Shown here: positions 1 through 11,313 of the stretch, piece after piece
How the letters are laid out: each line of letters begins with the position of its first letter
Numbering within the stretch: the stretch's first letter is position 1
NCBI GenBank assembly: GCA_020722545.1
Contig: DYKQ01000012.1
Coordinates: 1-43,619 of the forward strand
Direction: 5' to 3'
Length of the DNA: 43,619 bases
DNA from: Thiomonas intermedia
GTDB taxonomy: Bacteria > Pseudomonadota > Gammaproteobacteria > Burkholderiales > Burkholderiaceae_C
The notes under the pieces: generated by a model
Database searches by the model: none
Told to the model about the DNA's origin: nothing
Seen by the model: the letters and a program-made list of their open reading frames with translations, nothing else
Made by a program: the position numbers and the translations under genes

Positions 1-58
1 CTCACGTTGGAATCACGTCCCGCCTTCAGGCTCATGTGTCATTGGAAGAGGCTAGGAG

Positions 59-87
59 TTGACAACGGCTTTACTCCCTTGCACAAT
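59..87 (+). promoter_or_regulatory. Putative sigma70 promoter of the spc operon upstream of rplN
   Basis: TTGACA (59-64), 17-nt spacer, CACAAT (82-87, 4/6 match to TATAAT). In E. coli the spc operon promoter also lies just upstream of rplN. Confidence 0.55.
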
Positions 88-278
88 TTAATGCTTCGCC
101 GTTTTGCTGCCATTTTTTAATGGGTGCGCAGAAAGGCGCGAAGCCAGCCGATGTTCGTGATGCTGCATGTTGGCGCACGGTGGCTGCTGAATAAAACTGA
201 GCAACACAGATCATTCCCGCACCAGGGAGCCAAGACTGGCGCATTTTTTGTGCGACTAAGTTGGGTGAAGGAAATTAC

Positions 279-647
279 ATGATTCAGACGCAATCCAGAC
301 TGGATGTCGCCGATAACACGGGCGCCAAATCCGTCATGTGCATCAAGGTGCTGGGCGGCTCCAAGCGCCGCTACGCCGGCGTGGGCGACATCATCAAGGT
401 CAGCATCAAAGAAGCCGCCCCGCGCGGTCGCGTGAAAAAGGGTGAGGTTTACAGTGCCGTCGTGGTACGTACCGCTAAAGGGGTCCGCCGTGCGGACGGC
501 TCCTTGATCAAGTTTGACGGCAATGCGGCCGTTCTGCTCAATGCCAAACTCGAGCCCATTGGTACGCGCATTTTCGGCCCGGTGACGCGTGAACTGCGCA
601 CTGAGCGCTTCATGAAGATCGTGTCTCTGGCGCCTGAGGTTCTTTGA
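279..647 (+). CDS. rplN: 50S ribosomal protein L14
   Basis: [27 protein letters not shown]...; ATG at 279 preferred over the TTG at 261; canonical spc order. Confidence 0.98.
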   Translation: MIQTQSRLDVADNTGAKSVMCIKVLGGSKRRYAGVGDIIKVSIKEAAPRGRVKKGEVYSAVVVRTAKGVRRADGSLIKFDGNAAVLLNAKLEPIGTRIFGPVTRELRTERFMKIVSLAPEVL

Positions 648-680
648 GCCCTGCTCTGAGCTGTCGAAAAAGGATTTGTG

Positions 681-998
681 ATGAACAAGATTCGCAAAGA
701 TGACGAAGTGATTGTCATTGCTGGCAGCGACAAGGGTCGCCGCGGCAAAGTGGCGGCGCGTGTGGATGCCGACCACATCGTGGTCGAGGGCGTGCACACG
801 GTCAAGAAGAATGTGCGCCCCAATCCGATGAAGGGCGAGGCGGGTGGCGTGGTGTCCCGCGACCTGGCGATTCATCAAAGCAATGTGGCTATTTACAACC
901 CCGCGACCGGCAAGGCGGATCGCGTCGGCTTCAAGACTCTGGATGATGGCGTCAAAGTGCGCGTCTTCAAATCCAGTGGCGAGCAGATCAAGGGCTGA
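681..998 (+). CDS. rplX: 50S ribosomal protein L24
   Basis: [24 protein letters not shown]...; KOW-type L24; synteny. Confidence 0.97.
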   Translation: MNKIRKDDEVIVIAGSDKGRRGKVAARVDADHIVVEGVHTVKKNVRPNPMKGEAGGVVSRDLAIHQSNVAIYNPATGKADRVGFKTLDDGVKVRVFKSSGEQIKG

Positions 999-1009
999 CC
1001 GGAGGATTT

Positions 1010-1549
1010 ATGTCGCGCCTGCAGACGATTTACAAAGACAAAGTCGTGCCCGAATTGATGGCCAAGTTTGGTTACAAGTCGGTCATGGAGGTGCCCCGCC
1101 TGACCAAGGTAACGCTCAATATGGGTGTGTCCGAAGCGGTGGCTGATAAAAAAGTGATGGAGCATGCGGTGGGTGATCTCACCAAGATCGCGGGCCAAAA
1201 ACCGGTTGTGACCAAGTCGCGCAAGGCGATTGCCGGATTCAAAATCCGCGAAAACCTGCCGATCGGTTGCATGGTGACCTTGCGTGGTGGTCGCATGTAC
1301 GACTTCCTCGATCGTTTTGTGACCATCGCCCTGCCGCGTGTGCGCGATTTCCGCGGCATCTCCGCGCGTGCTTTCGATGGTCGCGGCAACTACAACATCG
1401 GGGTCAAAGAGCAGATCATCTTCCCGGAAATCGAGTACGACAAGATCGACGCGCTGCGTGGTCTGAATATCAGCGTGACCACGACGGCGAAAACCGACGA
1501 GGAGTGCAAGGCCTTGCTTGCCGCGCTCCGCTTCCCTTTCAAGAACTGA
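1010..1549 (+). CDS. rplE: 50S ribosomal protein L5
   Basis: [40 protein letters not shown]...; synteny. Confidence 0.98.
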   Translation: MSRLQTIYKDKVVPELMAKFGYKSVMEVPRLTKVTLNMGVSEAVADKKVMEHAVGDLTKIAGQKPVVTKSRKAIAGFKIRENLPIGCMVTLRGGRMYDFLDRFVTIALPRVRDFRGISARAFDGRGNYNIGVKEQIIFPEIEYDKIDALRGLNISVTTTAKTDEECKALLAALRFPFKN

Positions 1550-1558
1550 AGAATCATC

Positions 1559-1864
1559 ATGGCCAAACTGTCCCTGATCAACCGCGAAAAGAAGCGCGAA
1601 AACTTGGTTGCAAAATTTGCGCCGAAGCGTGCTGAACTGCAGGCTATCGTTGATGACGCCTCCAGGTCCTTTGAAGAGCGCCACGAGGCGCGCTTGAAGA
1701 TTCAGCAGATGCCGCGCAATTCCAGCCCGACCCGACTGCGCAATCGCTGCGCCATCACCGGCCGACCGCGCGGCACTTTCCGCCAGTTCGGGTTGTCGCG
1801 CAGCAAGATTCGCGAGCTGGCGTTCCGCGGGGAAATCCCCGGCGTGACCAAATCCAGCTGGTAA
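1559..1864 (+). CDS. rpsN: 30S ribosomal protein S14
   Basis: [16 protein letters not shown]...[39 protein letters not shown]; no Zn motif (C- type). Confidence 0.98.
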   Translation: MAKLSLINREKKRENLVAKFAPKRAELQAIVDDASRSFEERHEARLKIQQMPRNSSPTRLRNRCAITGRPRGTFRQFGLSRSKIRELAFRGEIPGVTKSSW

Positions 1865-1954
1865 TCGGTCATACAGACAAGTTGAGTTCGGTTCTCACGT
1901 ATCGATTTTGCGTTGCTTGCCGACTAGACGCCAAAAGTTTTTAGGAGAGTATTG

Positions 1955-2353
1955 ATGAGCATGAGTGATCCCATCGCCGACATGCTGACGCGGATTCGTA
2001 ACGCGCAGATGGTCGAGAAGGCGAAGGTAACGATGCCAGCTTCCAAGATCAAGGCTGCAATCGCTCAGGTCCTGCACGAAGAGGGCTATATCGACGGCTT
2101 CAATATCCGTCGTGAGAGTGATGCCAAGGCCAATCTTGAGATTTCGTTGAAGTACTACGCGGGCAAGCCGGTGATCGAGCGCCTCGAGCGCGTCAGTCGC
2201 CCGGGCCTGCGGGTCTATCGCGGCAAAGAAGCCATTCCCCAGGTGATGAATGGCCTGGGCGTTGCCATCGTTTCGACTCCCCGCGGGCTGATGACCGACC
2301 GCAAGGCGCGTCAAGTCGGTGTGGGTGGTGAAGTTCTCTGCTACGTCGCTTAA
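1955..2353 (+). CDS. rpsH: 30S ribosomal protein S8
   Basis: [33 protein letters not shown]...; ATG at 1955 after an AGGAG-type RBS. Confidence 0.98.
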   Translation: MSMSDPIADMLTRIRNAQMVEKAKVTMPASKIKAAIAQVLHEEGYIDGFNIRRESDAKANLEISLKYYAGKPVIERLERVSRPGLRVYRGKEAIPQVMNGLGVAIVSTPRGLMTDRKARQVGVGGEVLCYVA

Positions 2354-2366
2354 GGAGAGAACAGAC

Positions 2367-2900
2367 ATGTCACGTATTGCCAACAATCCGGTTTCAGTGC
2401 CGGCAGGTGTTGAGGTCAGCCTCAGTGCCGAGACCATCGCCATCAAGGGCGGGCTCGGCAAGCTGGAGCGCGCCCAGTACGCCGGCGTGCGGATCGCTCA
2501 GGAGAATGGGGAGCTGACTTTCGCCCCGGCCGACGAGTCTCGCGAGTCGCATGCCATGTCGGGAACCATGCGTGCCCTGGTTGCGGGCATGGTTCACGGC
2601 GTGTCCAAGGGTTTTGAGCGCAAGCTCACCCTGGTGGGCGTGGGCTTCAAGGCTCAGGCTCAAGGCGACAAGTTGAATCTTTCGCTGGGTTTTTCCCATC
2701 CCATCGTCAAGGACATGCCTGAGGGCATCAAGGTCGAAACGCCGACTCCCACCGAGATCGTCATCAAGGGTGTGGACAAGCAACTCGTTGGCCAGATCGC
2801 TGCCGAAGTTCGCGCCTATCGTCCGCCTGAGCCCTACAAGGGCAAGGGCGTGCGTTATGCCGACGAAGTGGTGGTGATCAAGGAAACCAAGAAGAAGTAA
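2367..2900 (+). CDS. rplF: 50S ribosomal protein L6
   Basis: [31 protein letters not shown]...; start trimmed from the ORF track to the ATG at 2367 after AAGGAGAGA. Confidence 0.98.
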   Translation: MSRIANNPVSVPAGVEVSLSAETIAIKGGLGKLERAQYAGVRIAQENGELTFAPADESRESHAMSGTMRALVAGMVHGVSKGFERKLTLVGVGFKAQAQGDKLNLSLGFSHPIVKDMPEGIKVETPTPTEIVIKGVDKQLVGQIAAEVRAYRPPEPYKGKGVRYADEVVVIKETKKK

Positions 2901-2911
2901 GGGCCAGGATC

Positions 2912-3271
2912 ATGATCAGCAAAAACATTTCCCGCCTGCGCCGCGCCCAGGCAACTCGCCGCCGTATCGCGCGGCTGCGCGTGGTTCGCCTGTCGGTGCA
3001 TCGCACCAATCAGCATATTTACGCCAACATCATTTCCGCCGAGGGCGACCGCGTGCTCGCCTCTGCATCAACCGTGGAAGCGGAAGTTCGCAGACAACTC
3101 AGCGGGCATGGCGGCAACCTCGCGGCTGCGGTTGTTGTGGGCGCTCGTATTGCCGAGAAGGCCAAGGCGGTCGGCATCGACACCGTCGCTTTCGACCGTT
3201 CGGGTTTTCGCTTTCATGGGCGCGTCAAGGCGCTCGCTGAGGCTGCGCGTGAAGCCGGCCTGAAGTTCTGA
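2912..3271 (+). CDS. rplR: 50S ribosomal protein L18
   Basis: [29 protein letters not shown]...; synteny. Confidence 0.98.
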   Translation: MISKNISRLRRAQATRRRIARLRVVRLSVHRTNQHIYANIISAEGDRVLASASTVEAEVRRQLSGHGGNLAAAVVVGARIAEKAKAVGIDTVAFDRSGFRFHGRVKALAEAAREAGLKF

Positions 3272-3284
3272 GAACGAGCACATC

Positions 3285-3803
3285 ATGGCTAAAGTTCAAA
3301 ACAAGTTTGCCAACGAAGCGCGCGACGACGGTCTGCGCGAGAAGATGATTGCGGTCAACCGCGTCACCAAAGTCGTCAAGGGCGGTCGTATTCTCGGTTT
3401 CGCCGCCTTGACCGTGGTGGGCGACGGCGATGGCCGCATCGGCATGGGTAAAGGCAAGGCGCGTGAAGTGCCTGTGGCCGTTCAAAAGGCCATGGAGCAA
3501 GCGCGTCGCAATATGGTGAAAGTGCCCCTGAAGGGCGGCACGCTGCACCACAAGGTGATGGGCCAGCATGGCGCTTCCAACGTGATGATGCTGCCTGCTG
3601 TGCAGGGTACGGGCATCATCGCGGGTGGCCCGATGCGCGCCATGTTCGAAGTGCTGGGTGTGACCGATGTTGTGGCCAAGAGCCACGGTTCGTCCAACCC
3701 GTACAACATGGTTCGTGCAACGCTTGACGCTTTGACCAATATGAACTCCGCTCAGGAGATCGCCATGAAGCGTGGCAAGACCGTTGAAGAAATTCTGGGT
3801 TGA
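3285..3803 (+). CDS. rpsE: 30S ribosomal protein S5
   Basis: [47 protein letters not shown]... Confidence 0.98.
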   Translation: MAKVQNKFANEARDDGLREKMIAVNRVTKVVKGGRILGFAALTVVGDGDGRIGMGKGKAREVPVAVQKAMEQARRNMVKVPLKGGTLHHKVMGQHGASNVMMLPAVQGTGIIAGGPMRAMFEVLGVTDVVAKSHGSSNPYNMVRATLDALTNMNSAQEIAMKRGKTVEEILG

Positions 3804-3808
3804 ACATC

Positions 3809-3994
3809 ATGAGTGACAAGAAAACCATCAAGGTCAAGCTGGTTCGCAGCGTGATCGGTACGCGCGATTCGCATCGTGCGACGGTGCGTGGCCTCGGTCT
3901 GCGCAAACTGGGCAGCGTGCGTGAGCTGGAAGACACCGCGGCCGTGCGCGGCATGGTCCGCAAGGTCAGTTATCTGGTTGAAATCTGCGCATAA
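3809..3994 (+). CDS. rpmD: 50S ribosomal protein L30
   Basis: [36 protein letters not shown]...; ATG at 3809. Confidence 0.96.
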   Translation: MSDKKTIKVKLVRSVIGTRDSHRATVRGLGLRKLGSVRELEDTAAVRGMVRKVSYLVEICA

Positions 3995-4089
3995 AGCCGA
4001 CTAGGGTCGGACGCGAGTCAGCCGCCGATCCAGTATCGCTTTACGAGCAACAGCAGAATTTGTGAAATTCGCGATTAGTGAGATTCAAT

Positions 4090-4536
4090 ATGCAACTCAA
4101 CACCCTCAAACCCGCCGCCGGCGCCAAGCACGCCAAGCGCCGCGTTGGCCGCGGAATTGGATCGGGTCTTGGTAAGACCGCAGGTCGCGGTCACAAGGGC
4201 CAAAAATCGCGTTCGGGCGGTTTCCACAAGGTGGGCTTCGAAGGCGGTCAAATGCCCTTGCAGCGCCGCCTGCCCAAGCGTGGCTTCAAGTCGCCGATTG
4301 CGCGCTACAGCGCGCAGGTCACGCTGGCTGATCTGAACCGCATGCAGGAAGACGAAATCGACATGCTCACGCTCAAGGCTCACGGTCTGGTGCCTGACCT
4401 GTCGCGTACCGTCAAGGTCATCGCTTCGGGTCAGCTCGCTCGCGCTGTCAAACTGCAGGGCATTCTGGCATCCAAGGGCGCACGCAGCGCCATCGAAGCG
4501 GCCGGCGGAAGTATCGCTGAAGTCGCAGCAGCCTGA
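4090..4536 (+). CDS. rplO: 50S ribosomal protein L15
   Basis: [44 protein letters not shown]... Confidence 0.98.
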   Translation: MQLNTLKPAAGAKHAKRRVGRGIGSGLGKTAGRGHKGQKSRSGGFHKVGFEGGQMPLQRRLPKRGFKSPIARYSAQVTLADLNRMQEDEIDMLTLKAHGLVPDLSRTVKVIASGQLARAVKLQGILASKGARSAIEAAGGSIAEVAAA

Positions 4537-4550
4537 GCGGACGTCTCGAC

Positions 4551-5870
4551 ATGGCCAGCACAGGCGTGATTCAGCAGGGTAAGTACGGCGACCTTGGTCG
4601 TCGTCTACTGTTCCTGCTCGGCGCACTGGTGGTGTACCGCATCGGTGCACACATCCCTGTGCCCGGAATCGATCCGACGCATTTGAAGCAACTTTTCCAG
4701 AACAATTCGAGCGGCATTCTGGGTCTGTTCAATATGTTCTCGGGTGGAGCGCTGGCACGCTTCACGGTGTTTGCTTTGGGGATCATGCCGTACATTTCAG
4801 CGTCGATCATCATGCAATTGCTCACCTACGTCGTGCCCTCGCTTGAGGCGCTCAAAAAGGAAGGTGAGGCAGGGCGGCGCAAGACGACGCAGTACACGCG
4901 CTATTTCACCTTGGTGCTGGCGCTTTTTCAGTCCTTCGGTATTGCAGTGGCTCTGCAGGCTTCTCCTGGTTTGGTCATCAGTCCTGGCATCGGTTTTCAG
5001 CTCTCAGCCGTGCTAACCCTGACGTCTGGCACCATGTTTCTGATGTGGCTGGGTGAGCAAATCACCGAGCGCGGTCTGGGCAATGGTATTTCGATCATTA
5101 TTTTCGCGGGTATTGTGGCTGGTTTGCCCTCCGCGATCGCCGGTCTGATGGAGTTGGTCAGTACGGGCGCGATGAGTGTATTGGTAGCGCTGTTCGTCTT
5201 GGCCATCGTGGTGCTGGTGACCTACTTCGTAGTATTTGTCGAGCGGGGTCAGCGCAAGATTCTGGTGAACTACGCGCGGCGGCAGGTGGGTAACAAGGTC
5301 TATGGCGGGCAAAGCTCGCACCTGCCCCTGAAGTTGAATATGGCAGGTGTGATCCCGCCGATTTTTGCGTCCTCCATCATTCTGCTTCCGGCAACGGCGG
5401 TGAGCTGGTTTGGCGCCGCCAAAGGAATGGGCTGGTTGAAGGATATTTCAGGCGCCCTTTCGCCAGGGCAACCGCTCTACATTCTGTTGTACGCCGCTGC
5501 GATCATTTTCTTTGCGTTTTTCTACACGGCCCTGGTTTTCAATAGTCGCGAAACCGCAGACCAGCTCAAAAAAGGTGGGGCGTTCATTCCCGGCATTCGT
5601 CCGGGTGAGCAGACCGCCAAATTCATTGACAAGGTGTTGATGCGTCTGACGTTGGTGGGTGCGATTTACATCACTTTGGTCTGCCTGCTGCCGGAGTTTC
5701 TTGTATTGAAATACAATGTGCCGTTCAGTTTTGGTGGAACTTCGCTGCTGATTATTGTGGTGGTCACCATGGATTTCATGGCGCAAGTCCAGGCTTATGC
5801 CATGTCGCATCAGTACGATGCCCTGCTGAAAAAAGCCAATTTCAAATCGGGTCTTGGCGGGGCGCGTTAA
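4551..5870 (+). CDS. secY: Preprotein translocase subunit SecY
   Basis: 439 aa polytopic membrane protein; [44 protein letters not shown] motifs. Confidence 0.98.
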   Translation: MASTGVIQQGKYGDLGRRLLFLLGALVVYRIGAHIPVPGIDPTHLKQLFQNNSSGILGLFNMFSGGALARFTVFALGIMPYISASIIMQLLTYVVPSLEALKKEGEAGRRKTTQYTRYFTLVLALFQSFGIAVALQASPGLVISPGIGFQLSAVLTLTSGTMFLMWLGEQITERGLGNGISIIIFAGIVAGLPSAIAGLMELVSTGAMSVLVALFVLAIVVLVTYFVVFVERGQRKILVNYARRQVGNKVYGGQSSHLPLKLNMAGVIPPIFASSIILLPATAVSWFGAAKGMGWLKDISGALSPGQPLYILLYAAAIIFFAFFYTALVFNSRETADQLKKGGAFIPGIRPGEQTAKFIDKVLMRLTLVGAIYITLVCLLPEFLVLKYNVPFSFGGTSLLIIVVVTMDFMAQVQAYAMSHQYDALLKKANFKSGLGGAR

Positions 5871-5879
5871 CGGAGTTTT

Positions 5880-6098
5880 ATGGCCAAGGACGATGTCATT
5901 CAGATGCAGGGAGAGATTCTCGAAAATCTCCCGAACGCAACCTTCCGCGTCAAGCTGGAAAACGGCCACACGGTTTTGGGGCATATTTCTGGAAAAATGC
6001 GCATGCATTACATCCGCATTCTTCCGGGCGACAAGGTCACGGTTGAGCTGACGCCCTACGATTTGTCACGTGCGCGGATTGTGTTCCGTGCCAAGTAA
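5880..6098 (+). CDS. infA: Translation initiation factor IF-1
   Basis: [53 protein letters not shown]... Confidence 0.97.
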   Translation: MAKDDVIQMQGEILENLPNATFRVKLENGHTVLGHISGKMRMHYIRILPGDKVTVELTPYDLSRARIVFRAK

Positions 6099-6116
6099 CG
6101 GTAAGAGAGGATCATC

Positions 6117-6230
6117 ATGAGAGTGAGCGCATCGGTTAAAAAAATGTGCCGTAATTGCAGGATTATTCGTCGCAAAGGTGTTGTGCGCGTGATTTGCACT
6201 GACCCGCGTCACAAGCAGCGCCAGGGTTGA
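6117..6230 (+). CDS. rpmJ: 50S ribosomal protein L36 (37 aa, below the ORF-track cut-off)
   Basis: Translated by hand: [37 protein letters not shown]; canonical position between infA and rpsM. Confidence 0.96.
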   Translation: MRVSASVKKMCRNCRIIRRKGVVRVICTDPRHKQRQG

Positions 6231-6263
6231 ACCCAAATCATTTTTTGAAGTTCGAGGTATTCA

Positions 6264-6629
6264 ATGGCACGTATTGCTGGTATTAACATTCCGCCACATC
6301 AACACTCCGAAATCGGCCTCACGGCGATTTACGGCATTGGTCGCACCACCGCGCGCGCCATTTGTGATGCTTCGGGCGTTCCCTACAACAAGCGGATCAA
6401 GGATCTGTCTGACGCCGAACTGGAGAAGGTGCGCGATGCCATCGGCAAGCTCACTATCGAGGGTGACCTGCGTCGCGAGATCTCCGTGAACATCAAGCGC
6501 CTGATGGATCTGGGTTGCTATCGTGGCTTCCGCCATCGTCGCGGTCTGCCCGTGCGTGGTCAGCGCACCCGTACCAATGCCCGCACCCGCAAGGGACCGC
6601 GCAAGGGCAGCATCACGCTGAAGAAATAA
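6264..6629 (+). CDS. rpsM: 30S ribosomal protein S13
   Basis: [30 protein letters not shown]...[21 protein letters not shown]. Confidence 0.98.
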   Translation: MARIAGINIPPHQHSEIGLTAIYGIGRTTARAICDASGVPYNKRIKDLSDAELEKVRDAIGKLTIEGDLRREISVNIKRLMDLGCYRGFRHRRGLPVRGQRTRTNARTRKGPRKGSITLKK

Positions 6630-6645
6630 GTAAGGAACATTGCAA

Positions 6646-7053
6646 ATGGCTAAACCGTCTTCCCAGAACTCCGCAGCCCAGCGCGCCCGTAAGAAGGTTC
6701 GCAAGAACGTCTCTGACGGCATTGCGCACGTTCACGCGTCGTTCAACAACACCATCATCACCATCACCGATCGTCAGGGCAATGCGCTGTCGGCATCGTC
6801 TGCGGGTGCGCAAGGCTTCAAGGGTTCGCGCAAATCCACGCCGTTTGCGGCGCAGGTTGCGGCCGAACAGGCGGGACGCGTGGCGCTGGAATACGGCATC
6901 AAGAACCTGGAAGTCTTGATCAAAGGCCCGGGCCCGGGGCGTGAGTCGTCGGTGCGCGCACTGAACAACCTCGGCATCAAGGTCACGCTGATCGAAGATG
7001 TGACGCCGATCCCGCACAACGGCTGCCGCCCGCCAAAGCGCCGCCGCGTCTGA
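6646..7053 (+). CDS. rpsK: 30S ribosomal protein S11
   Basis: [49 protein letters not shown]...[12 protein letters not shown]. Confidence 0.98.
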   Translation: MAKPSSQNSAAQRARKKVRKNVSDGIAHVHASFNNTIITITDRQGNALSASSAGAQGFKGSRKSTPFAAQVAAEQAGRVALEYGIKNLEVLIKGPGPGRESSVRALNNLGIKVTLIEDVTPIPHNGCRPPKRRRV

Positions 7054-7179
7054 TTTTTGTTGAACTATCCCCGCGCCCTTTGGCTGTCCAGACGGCCTTG
7101 GGCGCGTTTTCAAGCCCACTGCCCGCATGCTCGGGCTCCCATGCAATTCATGGCATGGCAGTATTGAAAGGAATTCCAA

Positions 7180-7803
7180 GTGGCTCGTTTTATTGGCGCC
7201 AAAGGCAAACTCACCCGCCGCGAAGGCGCAGACCTCTTTCTCAAGAGCGCGCGTCGCGGTATTGACTCCAAGGTCAAGCTCGAAACCAAACCGGGTCAGC
7301 ACGGCCGCACTTCCGGTGCTCGCACGTCCGACTACGGCAAGCAACTGCGTGAAAAGCAGAAGGTCAAGCGGATGTATGGCGTGCTTGAGCGTCAGTTCCG
7401 TCGTTATTACGAAGAAGCGCAACGCCGCTCTGGCAATACCGGCACCAATTTGTTGATGCTGCTGGAATCGCGCCTGGACAATGTGGTGTATCGCATGGGT
7501 TACGGCTCGACCCGTGCTGAAGCGCGCCAGTTGGTCAGCCATCGCTCGATCACCGTCAACGGCAAGGTGTTGAACATCCCCTCGGCGCTGGTGAAGACGG
7601 GCGACGTGGTCGCGGTGCGTGAAAAGTCGCGCAATCAGGCCCGCATTCAGGAATCCGTGAAGCTGGCTGAGTCGAATGGCTTCCCTGCCTGGGTGCAGGT
7701 GGATGGCGCCAAGATGGAAGGCGTCTTCAAGAAGGCCCCGGACCGCGATGAATTCGCCAACGACATCAACGAGTCGCTGATCATCGAGTTGTACTCACGT
7801 TAA
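7180..7803 (+). CDS. rpsD: 30S ribosomal protein S4 (GTG start)
   Basis: [42 protein letters not shown]...; S4 RNA-binding domain. Confidence 0.98.
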   Translation: MARFIGAKGKLTRREGADLFLKSARRGIDSKVKLETKPGQHGRTSGARTSDYGKQLREKQKVKRMYGVLERQFRRYYEEAQRRSGNTGTNLLMLLESRLDNVVYRMGYGSTRAEARQLVSHRSITVNGKVLNIPSALVKTGDVVAVREKSRNQARIQESVKLAESNGFPAWVQVDGAKMEGVFKKAPDRDEFANDINESLIIELYSR

Positions 7804-7918
7804 TTTTTATCCACGCCCCGGACTCCCGGGGTGTGTTCGCGCCTTGCCCACGCTGGCAGCGGCCGCTCACCTCAGCCTTATCCGCGTAACGTGCGGAGGG
7901 TATTGAACAGGAAGCCTC

Positions 7919-8905
7919 ATGCAAACTGCACTTCTTCGCCCCAAGTCGATTCAGGTCGAACCTCTCGGTCACAACCGTTCCAAAGTGGTGCTCGAACCTT
8001 TCGAGCGCGGCTACGGACACACCCTTGGCAACGCGCTGCGCCGCGTCATGCTGTCGTCGCTGGTGGGTTACGCGCCGACCGAGGTCAGCATCAACGGCGT
8101 GCTCCACGAGTACTCCGTGGTCGACGGCCTGCAGGAAGATGTGATCGGCGTGCTGCTCAACCTCAAAGGCGTGGTGCTCAAGCTGCACAACCGTGACGAA
8201 GTCACCCTTTCGCTGCGCAAGGAAGGCGAAGGCGTGGTGACTGCTGCTGACATCCAGACGCCTCACGATGTCGAGATCATCAATCCGGATCACGTGATCG
8301 CGCATCTGTCGCAAGGCGGCAAGCTCGACATGCAGATCAAGGTCGAAAAAGGGCGCGGCTATGTCCCCGGCACCCTGCGCAACTTCGGCGAAGAAGGCGG
8401 CAAGAGCATTGGTCATATCGTGCTCGATGCTTCGTTCTCGCCCGTGCGCCGCGTCAGCTATGCCGTCGAAAGCGCCCGCGTCGAGCAGCGTACCGATCTG
8501 GACAAGCTGGTCATGGAAATCGAGACCAACGGCGTGATCAGCGCGGAAGAAGCCATTCGTTCGTCTGCGCGCATTCTGGTTGAGCAGTTGTCGGTGTTCG
8601 CCAGCCTGGAAGGCGCCGAGACGACGGAGGCCGCCGAGGCGGCTGCGGGTGGACAGACTTACGATCCGATCCTGCTGCGCCCGGTTGACGAGCTCGAACT
8701 GACGGTACGCTCGGCCAACTGCCTCAAGGCCGAGAACATCTATTACATCGGCGACCTGATTCAGCGCAGCGAAACCGAACTGCTCAAGACCCCCAACCTG
8801 GGCCGCAAGTCGCTCAACGAAATCAAGGAAGTGCTCGCCGCGCGCGGCTTGACGCTGGGCATGAAGCTCGACAACTGGCCGCCCAGCGGCCTGGACAAGC
8901 GCTGA
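7919..8905 (+). CDS. rpoA: DNA-directed RNA polymerase subunit alpha
   Basis: [22 protein letters not shown]...; alpha-[48 protein letters not shown]. Confidence 0.99.
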   Translation: MQTALLRPKSIQVEPLGHNRSKVVLEPFERGYGHTLGNALRRVMLSSLVGYAPTEVSINGVLHEYSVVDGLQEDVIGVLLNLKGVVLKLHNRDEVTLSLRKEGEGVVTAADIQTPHDVEIINPDHVIAHLSQGGKLDMQIKVEKGRGYVPGTLRNFGEEGGKSIGHIVLDASFSPVRRVSYAVESARVEQRTDLDKLVMEIETNGVISAEEAIRSSARILVEQLSVFASLEGAETTEAAEAAAGGQTYDPILLRPVDELELTVRSANCLKAENIYYIGDLIQRSETELLKTPNLGRKSLNEIKEVLAARGLTLGMKLDNWPPSGLDKR

Positions 8906-9033
8906 GCAAACCTCGTTCATCAAGCTCGTTGACTACAAGTTTTTTGATTGCAAGTTTCGCCGGGTGGAGTACCCGGCAGTGCAGGGCCAGTACCTGATCC
9001 GGCTGGCCTGATTCATAAGGAAAGGAAAGCACC

Positions 9034-9429
9034 ATGCGCCACGGAAACGGACTTCGCAAACTCAATCGCACCTCCAGCCATCGCAAGGCCATGTTTCGCA
9101 ACATGGCCAACTCGCTGATCGAGCACGAGGCCATCAAAACCACGCTGCCCAAGGCCAAGGAATTGCGCGCCGTGGTCGAGCCCCTGATCACCCTGGGTAA
9201 AAAGCCCTCGCTGGCCAATCGCCGTCTGGCGTTTGACCGCCTGCGCAACCGGGACTCTGTGGCCAAGCTGTTCAACGTGCTCGGTCCCCGTTATCAGACT
9301 CGTCCAGGCGGCTACACACGCACGCTGAAGTTCGGCTTCCGCGTCGGTGACAACGCACCGATGGCTCTGATCGAACTCGTTGACCGGCCCGACGTGGACG
9401 TTGCGCCGGTCGAAGACAAGTCGGAATAA
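9034..9429 (+). CDS. rplQ: 50S ribosomal protein L17
   Basis: [45 protein letters not shown]... Confidence 0.98.
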   Translation: MRHGNGLRKLNRTSSHRKAMFRNMANSLIEHEAIKTTLPKAKELRAVVEPLITLGKKPSLANRRLAFDRLRNRDSVAKLFNVLGPRYQTRPGGYTRTLKFGFRVGDNAPMALIELVDRPDVDVAPVEDKSE

Positions 9430-9482
9430 GCCAGGCGGAAACTAAAAATATCGGCGGGCCTTCTCGCCGCCATCCTGAAAAG

Positions 9483-9505
9483 CGCCCGCAGTTGCGGGCG
9501 TTTTT
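9483..9505 (+). terminator. Intrinsic terminator after rplQ
   Basis: CGCCCGC-AGTT-GCGGGCG followed by TTTTT. Confidence 0.8.
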
Positions 9506-9540
9506 CATGGCCGAAGCAGTTTTCACAGCGAGCCCGTAGC

Positions 9541-10500
9541 ATGTCCACCATGCCAGAAAGCACTGCCCGCCTGCCCGATACACCCGCTCTCTCCGTGCTG
9601 CTTGAACTCGATCAGGTCTATAAAAGCTATGGGCAGCTGCAGGTGGTCGATGGCCTGAGTCTGCGGCTGTCGCGCGGCGAGTGTTACGGCATCATCGGAC
9701 CTAACGGCGCCGGAAAAACCACCACCATTCAGCTTTGCCTCGGCCTGGCGCGGCCAGACCGCGGGCAGATTCGGCTGATGGGGCAGCCCGTGCCGCAGGC
9801 GGCCCGGCAGGCCCGCCTGCGTGTGGGGGTGGTGACGCAGTTCGACAGCCTCGATCCCGACTTCACGGTGGAAGAAAACCTGTTGGTCTTTGGTCGTTAC
9901 TTCGGCTTGCGCGACGCCGAGTTGCGTCCGCGTCTGCCGCAGTTGCTGGCGTTCGCCGCGCTCGAATCCAAAGCGCAGGCGCGCATCAGCGAGTTGTCCG
10001 GGGGCATGCGGCGGCGGCTGAGTCTGGCACGCGCGCTGGTCAATGATCCGGATCTGATCTTCCTGGACGAGCCGACCACCGGCCTCGATCCGCAGGCCCG
10101 CCACCTGATCTGGGAGCGCCTCAAGGTGCTGACCGCGCAGGGCAAATCGCTCCTGCTCACGACGCATTTCATGGACGAGGCCGAACGCCTGTGTCATCGC
10201 ATTCTGGTGCTCGACCACGGTCGCCGCATTGCGGAAGACACGCCCCGCGGCCTGATCGCCGCCCAGGTCGAAGCCGAAGTCATCGAGATGGACGGCGAGG
10301 GGCTCGACGCTGCAGAGCAATTGCTGCGCCCGCATGTGCAACGCCTGGAGCGCAGCGGCGATGGCTTGTTCGCCTACATGACGCACGGCGCCGAGGCCTT
10401 GCGCGCGCTGGAGGCGCTGCCCGGCCTGCGGGTCTTGCACCGCCGCGCCAATCTCGAAGACGTTTTCCTCAAGCTCACCGGACGGCAGCTGCGCGATTGA
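9541..10500 (+). CDS. ABC transporter ATP-binding protein, NodI/DrrA type
   Basis: Walker A GPNGAGKTT, signature LSGGM, Walker B DLIFLDEPTTGLDPQARH; adjacent NodJ-like permease. Confidence 0.92.
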   Translation: MSTMPESTARLPDTPALSVLLELDQVYKSYGQLQVVDGLSLRLSRGECYGIIGPNGAGKTTTIQLCLGLARPDRGQIRLMGQPVPQAARQARLRVGVVTQFDSLDPDFTVEENLLVFGRYFGLRDAELRPRLPQLLAFAALESKAQARISELSGGMRRRLSLARALVNDPDLIFLDEPTTGLDPQARHLIWERLKVLTAQGKSLLLTTHFMDEAERLCHRILVLDHGRRIAEDTPRGLIAAQVEAEVIEMDGEGLDAAEQLLRPHVQRLERSGDGLFAYMTHGAEALRALEALPGLRVLHRRANLEDVFLKLTGRQLRD

Positions 10501-10530
10501 CCCCGCGCGCGCCCGACCTGCCGATGCCCC

Positions 10531-11313
10531 ATGTCTGATCTCACTCTGCTTGAGCGCCACAGGTGGCGCTTTTTCCCCATTTGGCAGCGCAACTTTCTGG
10601 TGTGGAAGAAGCTCGCCGTTCCCAGTCTGATCGGCAATATCGCGGAGCCTCTGATCACTCTTTTGGCCTTTGGGTTTGGCGTGGGCGCCCTGGTCGGCAC
10701 GGTACATGGCGTGCCCTACATCCAGTTTCTCGCTTCAGGCGCGATCTGCATGAGCGTGATGATGGCCGCCAGTTTCGAGGCGCTGTATTCCGCGTTTTCG
10801 CGCATGCATGTGCAAAAAACCTGGGACGCCATCCGCGTCACCCCCACCTCTCTCGACGACGTGCTGCTGGGCGAACTCACCTGGGCGGCGACCAAGTCCG
10901 TGTTCAGCGGCGTAGCCATTCTTGCGGTCATCGTGGTTCTGGGCATCAGTCGGCAGTGGACGCTGCTCATCGCGCCGCCCTTGCTGCTGCTCACCGGGCT
11001 GGTGTTTTCCGCCATCGGTCTCATCGTCAACGCCAAGGCGCGCGGTTACGACTTTTTCACCTACTACTTCACCCTGATACTCACGCCGATGACGTTTCTG
11101 TCCGGCGTGTATTTTCCGCTGACCGCGCTGCCGCAGCCGCTGCAGTGGCTGGCGCAGGTGCTGCCCCTGAACGCCGCAGTCGAACTGGTGCGCCCGCTGT
11201 TTTTCGGACAATTCGACCCGCAGGGGGGGCTGCATCTGGCCGTGCTGGTGTTTGATTTGCTGCTGGCCTGGTGGGTGGCGCGCACGCTGACGCAGCGACG
11301 CTTTCGGGCCTGA
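10531..11313 (+). CDS. ABC transporter permease, NodJ / ABC-2 type
   Basis: WQRNFLVWKKLAVPSLIGNIAEPLITLLAFGFGVGALVG...; ABC-2 membrane topology; directly downstream of the NodI-like ATPase. Confidence 0.9.
   Translation: MSDLTLLERHRWRFFPIWQRNFLVWKKLAVPSLIGNIAEPLITLLAFGFGVGALVGTVHGVPYIQFLASGAICMSVMMAASFEALYSAFSRMHVQKTWDAIRVTPTSLDDVLLGELTWAATKSVFSGVAILAVIVVLGISRQWTLLIAPPLLLLTGLVFSAIGLIVNAKARGYDFFTYYFTLILTPMTFLSGVYFPLTALPQPLQWLAQVLPLNAAVELVRPLFFGQFDPQGGLHLAVLVFDLLLAWWVARTLTQRRFRA

Noticed and set aside
8963-9009. Two small hairpins between rpoA and rplQ (CCGGGT-GGAGT-ACCCGG; GGCCAG...CTGGCC)
   Set aside because: Short stems without a T-tract; could be chance in GC-rich DNA, so not called as regulatory.
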